Shown here: positions 10,001 through 18,355 of the stretch, one piece after another | Layout of the letters: each line of letters opens with the position of its first letter | Numbering within the stretch: the stretch's first letter is position 1 | From: Symbiodinium natans | Lineage: Eukaryota; Sar; Dinophyceae; Suessiales; Symbiodiniaceae | DNA length: 64,000 nucleotides | Direction of reading: 5' to 3' | Assembly: GCA_905221605.1 (NCBI GenBank) | Contig: CAJNDS010000403.1 | Location: 28,116-92,115, forward strand | The notes under the pieces: model-generated | What the model was told of the DNA's origin: nothing | Database searches by the model: none | The model's input: the letters and a program-made list of their open reading frames with translations, nothing else | Program-made: the position numbers and the translations under genes

Positions 10001-10660
10001 CCATCCACGGTCATGGCATGACCCTAGGGCATTCCGTCTGGGTGCAGCCATGGCAGTAGACGCCGAAAAACCTATGCCACACAACCCGGGCCAACCGCCC
10101 AACCCCAACATCTTCTTTCGCGCAGAGTAGAGACAAACTAGAATTCTCAATCATTCCTTCATAAGCCCTGAATGCCCAGAGGGTCCCACGCTCGGAAAAT
10201 GCCAGAAGCGACCTCGACAACTACCGCTTCAGCGGTGCCGTTCGCCGTTCACTGGCCTGCCACATGGGGGTTGATTAAAATTATGGGCCCCTATACTATT
10301 TTAGTATATTCTATTCCTCAAAGTTCAGGGTACCATAAAGGCCCATAACCATACAAGGCCCATAATTTGATCAACCCCCATGGGATGGTCGACAAAACTC
10401 TCACTGGCCTTGCAGGTTCGCAATGGCCACAAGTCTTGGCCATGTTTGCATCCAAAACTTGATCACATCTGAACTCTTTTTCTTGGCGCAGCCATGGCTT
10501 GTCTTCACTCGCCTGCCGCTTGGATGGTCGACAAAAGCCTCGCTAGGCTCCGCATTGGCCACAAACTCCTGGCCCTTACAGTCCAGAACCTGATCAAATC
10601 TGAATTCCGTCTGGGCAAAGCCATGGCAGTGGACACTTATCTCACACGGGTTCTGCGCAA
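10000..10660 (+). repeat. degenerate tandem repeat, about 125-bp unit
   Basis: Words cagccatggc, atggtcgacaaaa, ggccacaa..cttgg and gatcaaatctgaattccg recur at about 125-bp spacing, clearest between 10386-10510 and 10512-10636. One copy is interrupted by the small TIR element listed separately. Confidence 0.7.
10263..10382. mobile_element. MITE-like element of about 120 bp with 27-bp terminal inverted repeats
   Basis: Left end catgggggttgattaaaa...ttatgggcc (10263-10289) and right end ggcccataatttgatcaac...catg (10357-10382) are inverted copies with about two differences. The loop of about 65 bp is AT-rich and non-coding. The element sits inside one unit of a tandem repeat. The next unit (from 10511) has the same flanks, gcctgcc and ggatggtcgac, without the insert, so it serves as an empty site. 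A related single end, ggcccataactttgctcaac, occurs near 23217. Confidence 0.7.
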
Positions 10661-10826
10661 ACCTTTTGCATGCAGGGCTCCATCTAAGCTCACCGCCTCG
10701 AGCTCAGACTTTGGACGGATCAAAAGAGTACCAATCCCTTTTCACCCACGTGCGGAAGCCCATAAACCTCAGTCTCTCTTTCCCATTCGCCATCAAACTC
10801 AGCCATGCTAGCCCGTCGGTCTAGGC

Positions 10827-10863
10827 CGCTCAGGGTTTAGGGTCCAGGGTTTAGGGTTTATAT
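10827..10863 (+). repeat. interstitial telomere-like repeat
   Basis: gggtttagggt repeated three times, G-rich on plus. Confidence 0.85.
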
Positions 10864-10865
10864 AG

Positions 10866-11152
10866 AGTTTCCAAGTTGCAGCTTCTTCTTCCTCCAACTC
10901 CAGACGGCGCTTCCTCCGGCTGTGCAGAAGCTTCTTCGGGGGGCTCCAGGCAGGGCAGCACCGAACACCCCAACAGACCTGTCCTGCGCGATGAATGATG
11001 CGGCCCCCCCAGCTGGCTGGATCACCGTTGGCGTAGTCCCATCTTCCCCCGCCATAAGCAGGCCCACCAGCACCAGCTTCAAGAAAGTCCCAACTGCCAG
11101 GCAAGCCCTGGAAGTCCCCTACACTGCCAGACCCAGGTTTCCTTGGAGCCAT
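10866..11152 (-). CDS. exon-like fragment, unknown product
   Basis: Minus frame: Gly/Ala/Trp-rich residues (GGPAYGGGRWDYANGDPASW) followed after a poor stretch by a charged part (RRKRRLELEEEEAATWKLY). It lies between two telomere-like repeats and upstream of nothing recognisable. It may be one or two exons of an unknown gene, and no family can be named. Confidence 0.25.
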
Positions 11153-11320
11153 ATAGTTCCAATCGCAGCACTATATAACTTCCGAAATGCACTGTGTCAT
11201 CCTAGACGCCAGCGCCATATCCCGTTGCTCGAGCGCTCGTGTGTAAAGACCTTGGGCGCGCGACTGCATCCATCCACAAAGCTCTACAAATACCATAGGC
11301 CTCTTCGGATACCCTTGGCT

Positions 11321-11353
11321 GGGTTTAGGGTCGAGGGCTTAGGGTTGAGGGTC
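11321..11353 (+). repeat. interstitial telomere-like repeat ending the Kelch fragment
   Basis: gggtttagggt..agggcttagggtt..agggt. The open reading of Kelch exon 3 on the minus strand runs straight into it. Confidence 0.8.
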
Positions 11354-12156
11354 TGGCAGGCGTCCGAGACGCGAACAGCTCAGAACCTGTCCATGCAGCC
11401 TGCGGCGCACTCATTGCTGGGGGCCCGTTGCCAGCAGATATACTCTGGGTTGGACCCTGTTCCCACCGGGATGGTACGTCTTTGTAGGACCAAAAGTCGT
11501 TCAGATGGGCTCTGTCTGAAAGGCGTACGCCGCCAAAGACCTGCACGAACACGAAACAGAGGTCGCATGTCATGTCACGTGCTGTAGCGACCAGGGCGGA
11601 CAACTCGATACATGCTTGGGTCATTGCACTTGCAACAGTATCTGGGCTCTCCGGCGAGAATTTGGTTCAGCTCTTTTGCCCAGACCATGGCATGGTCACG
11701 GCGGCTTGCAAAGGGCATGGTCCCCCGGCTTCTGAAGTTGGTTATGTATATCATCTCAAACCTGTACATCTTGTTGTCCGCCGACTCGCCGTTGTTAGGC
11801 TGGCCCCCGTACAGGAACAAGCAACGAGAGCACATGCTACCGTAAGGCGTGTACACAGCAGCAAAGCCCGTCCGCACTGGTATGGGAGAACCATTTCCTC
11901 CTGAGAAGCTAAACTGCTTGTACCACCAGTTCACCGAAGAGCCGCCGTCGTGGTCAAAACCCCAAATATTCATTCCGGTTCCTCACAGCACGAAGGCTCC
12001 AAATCCAGAAACACGAACAAAATCAAAGCCCCAATACTTGCGCAGCTACCCCGAGCCTGTCCTTGGTTATGCACGAGATACGGCGTAGAGCGATCCTCTG
12101 CGTCAACCAGGTAGGTAGAGTCCCAGGGCCGAACGCCTGGACATGGGGGTTCTGAG
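11333..12156 (-). CDS. Kelch-repeat protein, three exons, truncated both sides
   Basis: Kelch blades form beta-propellers used in protein binding. The exons on the minus strand are about 12156-12050, 11981-11686 and 11540 to about 11333. Splicing the 68-bp intron (donor ggg-gtagct, acceptor ctgtgag-g) keeps frame in phase 1. Splicing the 145-bp intron (atg-gtctgg, gtgcag-gtcttt) joins SRRDHAM to VFGGVRLSDRAHLNDFW, a classic Kelch blade. Exon 2 also has FAAVYTPYGSMCSRC then LFLYGGQPN and DNKMYRFE. Both acceptors are AG followed by G, as expected in dinoflagellates. The 5' side ends at an AT-rich microsatellite and the 3' side at a telomere-like repeat, so the piece is incomplete. The blade identity and second intron are well supported; the exon 1 extent is less sure. 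Confidence 0.7.
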
Positions 12157-12430
12157 TCGAGGATGTTATTATTATTCTTCTTCTTCTTATTCTTATTATT
12201 ACGATTTGTATTTTTTATGATGAAGATTATGATTGTGATCATGATTATGAATATGCTTATGCGTATGTATGGTTATGATTATGAACTATGAGTACGACTA
12301 TGGTTATGAACTATGAATTACGATTACGATTATGATTCTGGTTCTGATTATGACTTTGGCTATTATCATTGTTATTTTAATTATCCTTATTATCAGTATC
12401 ACGATTATCAGTATTATTAACCGCGCCAAG
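12157..12430. repeat. AT-rich trinucleotide microsatellite
   Basis: Degenerate att/ctt/gat/atg triplets. The ORFs over it are translations of the repeat. Confidence 0.75.
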
Positions 12431-12528
12431 CCACGGGGCTTAAATGATGAGGTGACGGTCATCTTCCTTAGGGAAGGCAGCAAGAGCGTGCTTTCGTTGT
12501 TGTTTTCTTCCCTCAACCCTAAACCCTA

Positions 12529-12814
12529 TGCGGAGCTGCTGTTTGTATTCCAGGAATTGGAATAAAAGTAGGTAAAAAGGGTCAATGCACCCGTCATGAT
12601 CTGGCTCAAGGATGGTCAGCCCGTCCGCAGCAAAGAGTTCGTGTTTGGGAGTGAGGGTTGGGTTAGTGCCCCTTTACCTGGGTAAGGGTAACCCCTCCTC
12701 TTCCCTGGTTTCTTTTGGGTGGTCTGTGATTTCTTGCTGGTTGGTCTGGGGAATATATCTAGGCAGCTGTTTAGGGTTGACACTTCTCTTCGTCCCCTTT
12801 CGGTTGCCCCCGTA
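12529..12814 (+). repeat. 5' LTR (286 bp)
   Basis: Begins tgcggagctgctgtttg and ends ttgcccccgta. Aligned with the 3' LTR it has about 21 extra bases (tgatctggctcaagg region, near 12592-12615) and 'gctgttta' against 'gctta' near 12766. The base before it is the end of a CCCTAAACCCTA telomere-like tract. An AT-rich box gaatatatct (12750) could be a promoter element. Confidence 0.85.
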
Positions 12815-12826
12815 GGTTATGAGCCC
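12815..12826 (+). other. primer binding site matching the anticodon arm of initiator tRNA-Met
   Basis: ggttatgagccc starts directly after the LTR. It is the reverse complement of GGGCUCAUAACC, the anticodon-loop region of eukaryotic initiator tRNA-Met. Drosophila copia is primed at this same internal tRNA position, with a cut half-tRNA. The third LTR copy of the family has ggcgatgagccc in the same place (37747). Confidence 0.65.
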
Positions 12827-12879
12827 AAAGGGTTCCCTGCGGTAAGTTGTTTTCGTTCAGGGCTTGGGTTCAAGAAGCA

Positions 12880-13716
12880 ATGTCTTCCTCCAAGCAATGG
12901 CTCCAATCCTCCGCGAATGGTGGTGAAGATGGTGGAGCTGAAAATGGCGCAACTGGTTCCCTGGCTGGAGAGGTGGCGCTAGAAGCAGTGATGCCTGGTG
13001 CTGCAGAAGAACAACTGGGAAGAACAACGGTTGCAGAAATTCCCAATGAGGGTATGGTTCCCAATGTGGACATGACTGATGTTGCTGAAGGTGAAGGACG
13101 AGCTAGTACTACACCGCCAAGGGCTGGGGAAAAAAGGACCTGGGATGAGACTGGTGGTGTGGACGTAGAACTGGAAGCGACGGTGTTGCGTTTGATGCTG
13201 AAGCATGGTTTTCCTATGGCGTCGTCCTCGTCTTCGGGTCGCAGTCAGGAAATTCAGACTGAGCTGAGTGGAGAGGTGTCCTCCGTATCAAAAAGGTCTC
13301 AGAACAAGATGAAGGGGGTTTCCTCTGCGAGTTCCATTTGTGGTGAAGGCGGTGATGAAAAAGAAGGAAAGAGTGTGGATGATTTAAAAGCTGCACCTAC
13401 CGCGATATACACAATGGATGAGGAGGAGATCCTGGAGTTGGATGCTGAGAGGATACGCCAGGTGTCTGAGGATGCTGAAAGGATGTGTCAAGTGTCTGAA
13501 GAGGATGGTTTTCAGAAAGACGAGCGTCTGATCAAAGTGTGTGATGGGACAACCTGGGAGTGGCACTTTCTCGAGGATGGAAGACAATACTACTACTGCC
13601 TTGATACGGGTGAAAGCAAGTGGACGCTGCCTGAAGCGGGTGACAAGATTGCGGACAACAAGGTAACTGGTGTTCCGTCTGGCAATGAACTCCGACCCCG
13701 ACATCTGAGTCTGTAA
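12880..13716 (+). CDS. acidic protein with WW domain (element ORF)
   Basis: Start chosen at the first ATG (12880), 33 bases inside the open frame; it gives about 278 residues. The N-terminal 190 residues are acidic and Gly/Ser/Ala-rich. A ten-residue tandem repeat (DAERIRQVSED, AERMCQVSEED) lies near 13440-13505. A WW domain (TTWEWHFLEDGRQYYYCL, then ESKWTLPEAG) has both signature Trp residues, the aromatic pair and the Pro. WW domains bind proline-rich ligands, so a role in protein contact is likely but unproven. It is the first ORF after the primer site, where gag would normally lie, but no gag motif is visible. The segment GEKRTWDETGG is echoed in the third copy at about 38.02 kb. Confidence 0.6.
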   Translation: MSSSKQWLQSSANGGEDGGAENGATGSLAGEVALEAVMPGAAEEQLGRTTVAEIPNEGMVPNVDMTDVAEGEGRASTTPPRAGEKRTWDETGGVDVELEATVLRLMLKHGFPMASSSSSGRSQEIQTELSGEVSSVSKRSQNKMKGVSSASSICGEGGDEKEGKSVDDLKAAPTAIYTMDEEEILELDAERIRQVSEDAERMCQVSEEDGFQKDERLIKVCDGTTWEWHFLEDGRQYYYCLDTGESKWTLPEAGDKIADNKVTGVPSGNELRPRHLSL

Positions 13717-13751
13717 GGGCTTTTCAAGGTAGTATAGATAGTTGTACAGAA

Positions 13752-14297
13752 ATGGGCGTTTCCTCTGCCATTGGGGATAGCGGTCTAAGGGTTGGTGAAG
13801 CTAACCTGGCCTCGGGTTCTCCAAGGGAGGATGGAATTTCTGAATTGCAAGATGACATGGCCGGTGTGCACCTGGATCAGGGAAAGAATACAGCATTTTC
13901 TGAGGGTGACGCGGCGGTGAGACTTGCGGTTCTGGATGAAGTGGTTCCCAATGCGGAAGTGAGTGGTGTTTCGGCCGCAGAAGAGTTGGTGGTGGATGAA
14001 GCATCTGGCAGTCAGGAGGTTGTTCCTGGAAAAGATGAAGATGGGGGAAAAACGCTGGGTGTGTCAGCTGATGAGATTTTCCCACCCATTGCCAAGGTGT
14101 CCACCTTGCTAGAAAGGGATGATGCTTCTGTGTTAGCTGAAAACGCTGTTGATTTGCCTGACATGAGGGTCAAGGCAGAAGCCTGGAGCACCAATGAAGC
14201 GCGGGCTAGTGTGCCGGTGAAAACGGGTCGAGGCACATGGTGGTACAAGCTCCGCAACCGACTGCGACAATGGGGAGCAGGTCGTTGTAGCTGCTGA
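13752..14297 (+). CDS. acidic low-complexity ORF segment
   Basis: About 165 gene-like residues rich in Glu, Asp, Val, Ala and Ser (for example VLDEVVPNAEVSGVSAAEEL), in a different frame from the WW ORF. The last 15 residues or so look frameshifted, and the acidic character resumes at 14314 in another frame. Probably a linker of one long protein, broken by mutation. No domain is recognised. Confidence 0.4.
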   Translation: MGVSSAIGDSGLRVGEANLASGSPREDGISELQDDMAGVHLDQGKNTAFSEGDAAVRLAVLDEVVPNAEVSGVSAAEELVVDEASGSQEVVPGKDEDGGKTLGVSADEIFPPIAKVSTLLERDDASVLAENAVDLPDMRVKAEAWSTNEARASVPVKTGRGTWWYKLRNRLRQWGAGRCSC

Positions 14298-14313
14298 TGA
14301 TGGAGGTGCTACG

Positions 14314-14500
14314 GTGGACGCGCCAGTGCATTCTGAAGTCAGGAGCGAGGAGCTGGAGATTCCGAACTGCGCCGGAGCCAATGGAGCAGCCGTGGTTCAT
14401 GGCGGTGGTGAAATTGTATCTTCTTTGGTAACCATGGAGCCAAAGGAGCCTGCAGCGGAAGAACGTGTGCCTGCTGTGGATGACAAATCAAAGGATCCAA
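14314..14500 (+). CDS. acidic ORF segment continuing the element protein
   Basis: The frame reads SEVRSEELEIPNCAGANG and then EPKEPAAEERVPAVDDKSKD before turning into Arg-rich out-of-frame sequence. Coding then continues in the frame that begins at 14505. It bridges the neighbouring acidic segments. No function can be assigned. Confidence 0.35.
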
Positions 14501-14504
14501 GGAA

Positions 14505-15467
14505 ATGGAGATCTCGCCGACTGGTGGTTTGCAGGAAGTCGACACCAAGCAGACTACAACAGGGGAGGCGACGCTTCCAACAGCGGAAGAAGGTAATTCT
14601 GTGTCTTGTGAGCGCAAGGTGGATGACGTTGCGGGACTTGTACAAGCACAGGAAAAGCAGCTTGGTCCAGATGTGGAAGCAGGGGATACGCAAGGAGCTG
14701 ATGAAACTATGCCGGCTCCTGCAGAGCAAAAAGAAGAAGGGCCCAATGAGGCAGCCTCAGCTTCACCTGGAGAGCATTTTTATCAAGCGGGTGATTCACT
14801 GATCGGAACGGTCGACTGTATCAACATTGATGGAGTGTGGTTGGCTTATGGGAAATTACAGGTGTTGATCCCTGAAACGGAAAATAGCCGCTATTTTCAG
14901 ATTGGAGATACCGTTCAAGCGGCGGTGAATCATGTCGAAAGTGACGGTACCCTGATTATGGATTTAGACATGCGGCTGGAGGACGATGGTGATGGAGCAT
15001 CTTCTTCAGGACCACGCAGATGGAAGTGTGGATGGTCAAGTCAGTGGTGGGGTAATTCGTGGTATGGAGGTCAATGGGACCAAGATTCCTCTTCGTATGA
15101 TTGGAACTGGAAAGAGGAAGATAGATGGCAATGTTATGGGTGGTCTGCCGAACAGTGGATCCCTCCTGACAAATGGGAGGAAGGGGTACTGAAGCAATTC
15201 TACGGTGAGAGACTCTATCGAATGCTGGATTTTCTCGAGGTATACAAGGGATATATTGGCAAGATCACTGGCGTGTTGCTGGAACGCAGTGTGGACGCTG
15301 TAAAAGAGCTGGCGATGGATTTCGGCTTGCTGAAAAGTGAAGCGCGTGAAGCTTACAAGGTGTTGGATAAATGGAAGTGTGGTTGCAAGCTGGCCACGAG
15401 GAAAGTACTCCCGAGAGCAGTACCACGATGCGTTGTACGATATTGCCCGCCAAGAGCGGAAGTATAG
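14505..15467 (+). CDS. S1-like domain plus Trp/Gly-rich region (element ORF)
   Basis: After about 85 acidic residues the frame shows an S1/OB-like pattern: GDSLIGTVDCINIDGVWLAYG, then LIPETE, FQIGDTVQAAV and GTLIMDLDM (about 14795-14975). S1 folds bind RNA. This is followed by a Trp/Gly/Ser-rich stretch (WSSQWWGNSWYGGQWD), a helical region (LYRMLDFLEVYKGYIGKI) and frame loss near 15400. The minus-strand relative at 31.45-31.53 kb keeps GDIVDDAVTSVD and GVWVNIY, so the module is conserved within the family. The S1 assignment rests on pattern only. Confidence 0.45.
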   Translation: MEISPTGGLQEVDTKQTTTGEATLPTAEEGNSVSCERKVDDVAGLVQAQEKQLGPDVEAGDTQGADETMPAPAEQKEEGPNEAASASPGEHFYQAGDSLIGTVDCINIDGVWLAYGKLQVLIPETENSRYFQIGDTVQAAVNHVESDGTLIMDLDMRLEDDGDGASSSGPRRWKCGWSSQWWGNSWYGGQWDQDSSSYDWNWKEEDRWQCYGWSAEQWIPPDKWEEGVLKQFYGERLYRMLDFLEVYKGYIGKITGVLLERSVDAVKELAMDFGLLKSEAREAYKVLDKWKCGCKLATRKVLPRAVPRCVVRYCPPRAEV

Positions 15468-15855
15468 TGAAGCGGCTACGGGCGAAGCGGTTATGAAGGT
15501 GTTGGACCAAGGTCAAGAAGATGCTTGGCACGCATGGTGGGTGGACGCAAGGCAGTTTTTGTGTGAGATTGATGCTGCAATTGAAGTTATGCGATTATAT
15601 GAACAAAAGCCAATGGAAGCGTATCTGGATCCTGAAAAGATCAAAAAGGTTCATATGACACCGAAGCCCCTCTCGAAAGGCTACACTAAGCTGTGCAAGT
15701 TTTACAAACAGGGAAGATGTCGCAATGGAGGCGAATGTACTTTCGAGCATCGGTTTCCTGGTGAAGGGTGGCCAGAGAATGGTCCCACTGAGTCAGTTGG
15801 GAGCAACGCCGACGATAACGGTGAGGATATTGGCAAACCTCCAACTGAGGAATAG
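15400..15855 (+). CDS. helical domain plus CCCH zinc finger (element ORF)
   Basis: The gene-like part starts near 15400 (YHDALYDIARQERKYSEAA, then DAWHAWWVDARQFLCEIDAA). It ends with a CCCH finger, CKFYKQGRCRNGGECTFEH (Cys-X7-Cys-X5-Cys-X3-His), followed by an acidic tail and a TAG stop. CCCH fingers of this spacing usually bind AU- or G-rich RNA. The helical part has a collinear counterpart at 30.82-30.98 kb (minus). The following ORF continues in the same frame after this single TAG. Confidence 0.6.
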   Translation, partial: GKYSREQYHDALYDIARQERKYSEAATGEAVMKVLDQGQEDAWHAWWVDARQFLCEIDAAIEVMRLYEQKPMEAYLDPEKIKKVHMTPKPLSKGYTKLCKFYKQGRCRNGGECTFEHRFPGEGWPENGPTESVGSNADDNGEDIGKPPTEE

Positions 15856-15858
15856 GAA

Positions 15859-16359
15859 GTGGATGCTACGCAGGAAGAACGAGAGTACCGGGACTTTCAG
15901 CGGTACAACTATGGTAAGGGTGCTTCAAAAGGTGAACCAACGACGCAGGAGCCGAAGCGACAGTTGTGTCTGTACTATGGGACGCAAAATGGTGGCTGCA
16001 AGTATGGTGCTACCTGCAAGTTCATTCATGATGACAATGCTGTTTTGGAAGGAACTCGTGAGATTGGCAAAATGTGGGACAATGCTTCCCGACGAGCCAT
16101 CAGAGATGCAGGTTTCCACAAGGTCTGGTATGACCACTATCTGAAAGGCAGATGCAGAGTGGGATTTGGCTGCAGATTCACTCACGAGGAGCTCTCTCCA
16201 GAGCGATTGGCCGTGCTACGTCATTTGGTGCATAGAGCAAATTACATCAGTGATATTCAGGACAAGGGAGGTGAGCTTCCAAGCCACGATAGCTTTAAGT
16301 TCCAGAACTTCATCATCTTCGGCGCCGCAAGCGTTGCAAATCACCAAGGTGTCAAATGA
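15859..16359 (+). CDS. CCCH zinc-finger segment (element ORF)
   Basis: Same frame as the previous ORF, separated by one in-frame TAG. It contains a complete finger, CLYYGTQNGGCKYGATCKFIH (spacing 9-5-3), and a second, HYLKGRCRVGFGCRFTH, whose first Cys is replaced. Between them is a conserved-looking helix (REIGKMWDNASRRAIRDAGF). The TAG between the two ORFs could be a mutation or a read-through point. After 16290 the frame becomes poor and coding resumes in another frame. Confidence 0.6.
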   Translation: MDATQEEREYRDFQRYNYGKGASKGEPTTQEPKRQLCLYYGTQNGGCKYGATCKFIHDDNAVLEGTREIGKMWDNASRRAIRDAGFHKVWYDHYLKGRCRVGFGCRFTHEELSPERLAVLRHLVHRANYISDIQDKGGELPSHDSFKFQNFIIFGAASVANHQGVK

Positions 16360-16969
16360 AAAAAATCAGACTGGTGCTACGCTGGATGGTGCGGATGAGC
16401 AGGAGGGTGATGAGCAAAAGGATTTTGCTGCAGAGTCCTCCACTACACCGATTCTGAACCCAGAGGAGCCGATTGAAAACTGGATGGCCCGAAACAAAGG
16501 GCTGTGGGTCTACACTCCTCATGTAAGTGAGGTGATGCTCAAGCTTGGTGTGACCATAGTAAGGGAGCTACAGGAGTATATCTTTGTGGAAGATCTGATG
16601 GAGAAGGGAGTCAAGAAGGTGGATGCTTGCAAGCTTCTAAATTTGGTGGGTGGTGTCCGATATCGGCCAAGGTCGCCGGATATGGCTGTTTCCGCCAATG
16701 CGTCTGTACGCACACAGCAATCTTCTGGAAGCAATGAAGCTGGAAGTGGGGCAGCGAGAACCTTGTCACAGGTACGAGAAGCTGAAGGTCACGGTGAAAA
16801 CACTATGCCGCGAGGGTCATATTTGGAAATCCTGAATCGTGGCAGATACCGTGAAGCTTGGACGCAGGAACAAAGGTCTCCGTTGTGCGTGCAAAGGTTG
16901 CGATTGGTGGGAGTTGGCGTGCCGCCGGTGAATCCTCCAAGTAAGCAAAGCGAGGAAGACAACTCTTGA
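16305..16969 (+). CDS. SAM-like domain segment (element ORF)
   Basis: Coding character resumes at about 16305. Residues around 16460-16660 (GLWVYTPHVSEVMLKLGV, IVRELQEYIFVEDLMEKGV, ACKLLNLV) follow the five-helix sterile-alpha-motif pattern, with hydrophobic spacing and the 'eDL...Gv...a.kLl' core. SAM domains oligomerise or bind RNA hairpins. Relatives are at about 29.95-30.05 kb (minus; RVEDLTEQGLSDEEAQKF) and 38.66-38.71 kb (LTEEEASGFMERL). The C-terminal part is basic and possibly out of frame. Confidence 0.45.
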
Positions 16970-17541
16970 ATCGAAAACAGGTGCAACAGGTGCCACGGTC
17001 CCGATTCGGGGGAGGTTGTCGTTTCGCTTCAGCCGAGTGTGGGCGGATTTGGAGGATGATGACCAAGATGTGGTTTTTGTGTCCTACGCTGAGTCCTCTC
17101 ATGATTCTAGTGCTGAGGAAGCCGACAATGCGCGGCAGTTACGGGAGGCCTTTTTGCAAGAAAGGGACTCAAAGAGAACTGGGACACGTGGCAATGTACC
17201 ACCTGTGGGTTCTCGAAGCTCCAATGGAGGGCAGAAAAAAATCAAGTGTTCTTGGCGTAGAGCGCGACAAAGCGTCGCGGGGGGAGACCCGCCAAGAGTT
17301 TTCGGTGTCAGAATCTTCAAACCAAATCGTTGCAATCTCAAATGGGACCGAAGATGGTGCTGTTATTGGTGGTTCGCTGGCAGATGGCTCTACGAGTGAA
17401 GTTCTACCTGGGCAAGATGATGCTGGACAGGGGACTATCTTGGAAAGCACGGAGCAGATTTCTGGCGAAGAGACTGGGCAACAGGTTGGTGAAGAGAGGA
17501 GCAATGTTCTCCAATCTGACAGTTCGGAAAAGTGTACTTGA
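16966..17541 (+). CDS. broken acidic ORF segments (element)
   Basis: Two overlapping frames each carry part of the signal. One has RVWADLEDDDQDVVFVSY (17034-17090); the other has ERDKASRGETRQEFSVSESS (17257-17310) and a Glu/Ser-rich tail. The minus-strand relative has RWADQMDDDQ and ERDKASRGD within one frame at 29.4-29.6 kb, which shows that at least one frameshift broke this copy. Confidence 0.45.
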   Translation: MNRKQVQQVPRSRFGGGCRFASAECGRIWRMMTKMWFLCPTLSPLMILVLRKPTMRGSYGRPFCKKGTQRELGHVAMYHLWVLEAPMEGRKKSSVLGVERDKASRGETRQEFSVSESSNQIVAISNGTEDGAVIGGSLADGSTSEVLPGQDDAGQGTILESTEQISGEETGQQVGEERSNVLQSDSSEKCT

Positions 17542-17639
17542 GAGCCACGGGCTGGGACGAAAGCTCTAGTAGGTCCAGGACTGGGGACACGGAGCTTGCC
17601 AGTGATTCAAGTAGCTCTCTCTCTTGTCGCACATGACAC

Positions 17640-17950
17640 GCAACGGCCAGCATCAGCAGCATCAGGCACCACACCCACTAATCTAGCCCAAAACAGGCCC
17701 CCTTGGCACCACACCCGGGCCAGCATCAGCAGCATCAGGGGGGCCCCGCTTCTCCTTAGAACGTCTCAGGAAAACACCTACCAAAGAACCCCAAATCTAG
17801 CTCAAAACAGGCCCCCTTGGCAACGATGGTTTTCCCGGCACCAGACCGGGGATAGCCGAAAAAACCCACCGAAATTGGTCCACCCCCCCCCGCCCCCCCC
17901 GCACCCCCCCCCGATAACCCCAGGCTCACTTCGTGAGGTATTGAACAAAG
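17640..17950 (+). repeat. non-coding insert with short duplications inside the element
   Basis: ccagcatcagcagcatcag occurs at 17648 and 17719, and ctcaaaacaggcccccttgg-like sequence at about 17687 and 17800. A C-rich run follows (17881-17913). The relatives have no visible counterpart, so this may be a secondary insertion. Confidence 0.5.
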
Positions 17951-17971
17951 CTCCCACAGGGGGGAGCTTTC

Positions 17972-18355
17972 GTGATTAGTGATGAAGCGCCTCAGTGTTC
18001 ACAACTGTTGGTGACAAGAGGTATCCTCAAGAGGATCTATTCGAAGGTTTCTGAAGGGTGGATACCAATTCAAAAGAAAGATTTTCCAAAAGGACTGAAC
18101 AAGATGGACCGAAATCTGGTCGTCAGTGCTTCTTCGGATGGTTCGGGCGAGGGGGAGTTGAGCCTCTCGGTGGTTGAAAACTCAAGTCTTTCGGTGGTAG
18201 AAGACCCTCCGGTGCAGCCGAATCCTTATGATCCTCAGGTACTTATTCAGTCAGTAACAACTGATTGGGTTATGCGCTGTGGCGCGGCGGATCGTATACG
18301 TTGGCGTCTTTGGCGCGACAAATTTGCGCTGCTATGGTGGAGGTGGATGAGCTGA
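17972..18355 (+). CDS. element ORF segment, conserved within the family
   Basis: Gene-like from about 18000. LNKMDRNLVVSASSDGSGEG matches LNKTNRSLIISASS of the minus-strand relative (29.23-29.27 kb). The continuing region in the next frame (18350-18420: LNTGRLLYERRDWGQYGDL, HPFHDNPPALCNG) matches LTTGSLLWERQGHGN and FHDDFHNDPCFG there (29.0-29.1 kb). No known domain. Confidence 0.5.
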   Translation: MISDEAPQCSQLLVTRGILKRIYSKVSEGWIPIQKKDFPKGLNKMDRNLVVSASSDGSGEGELSLSVVENSSLSVVEDPPVQPNPYDPQVLIQSVTTDWVMRCGAADRIRWRLWRDKFALLWWRWMS

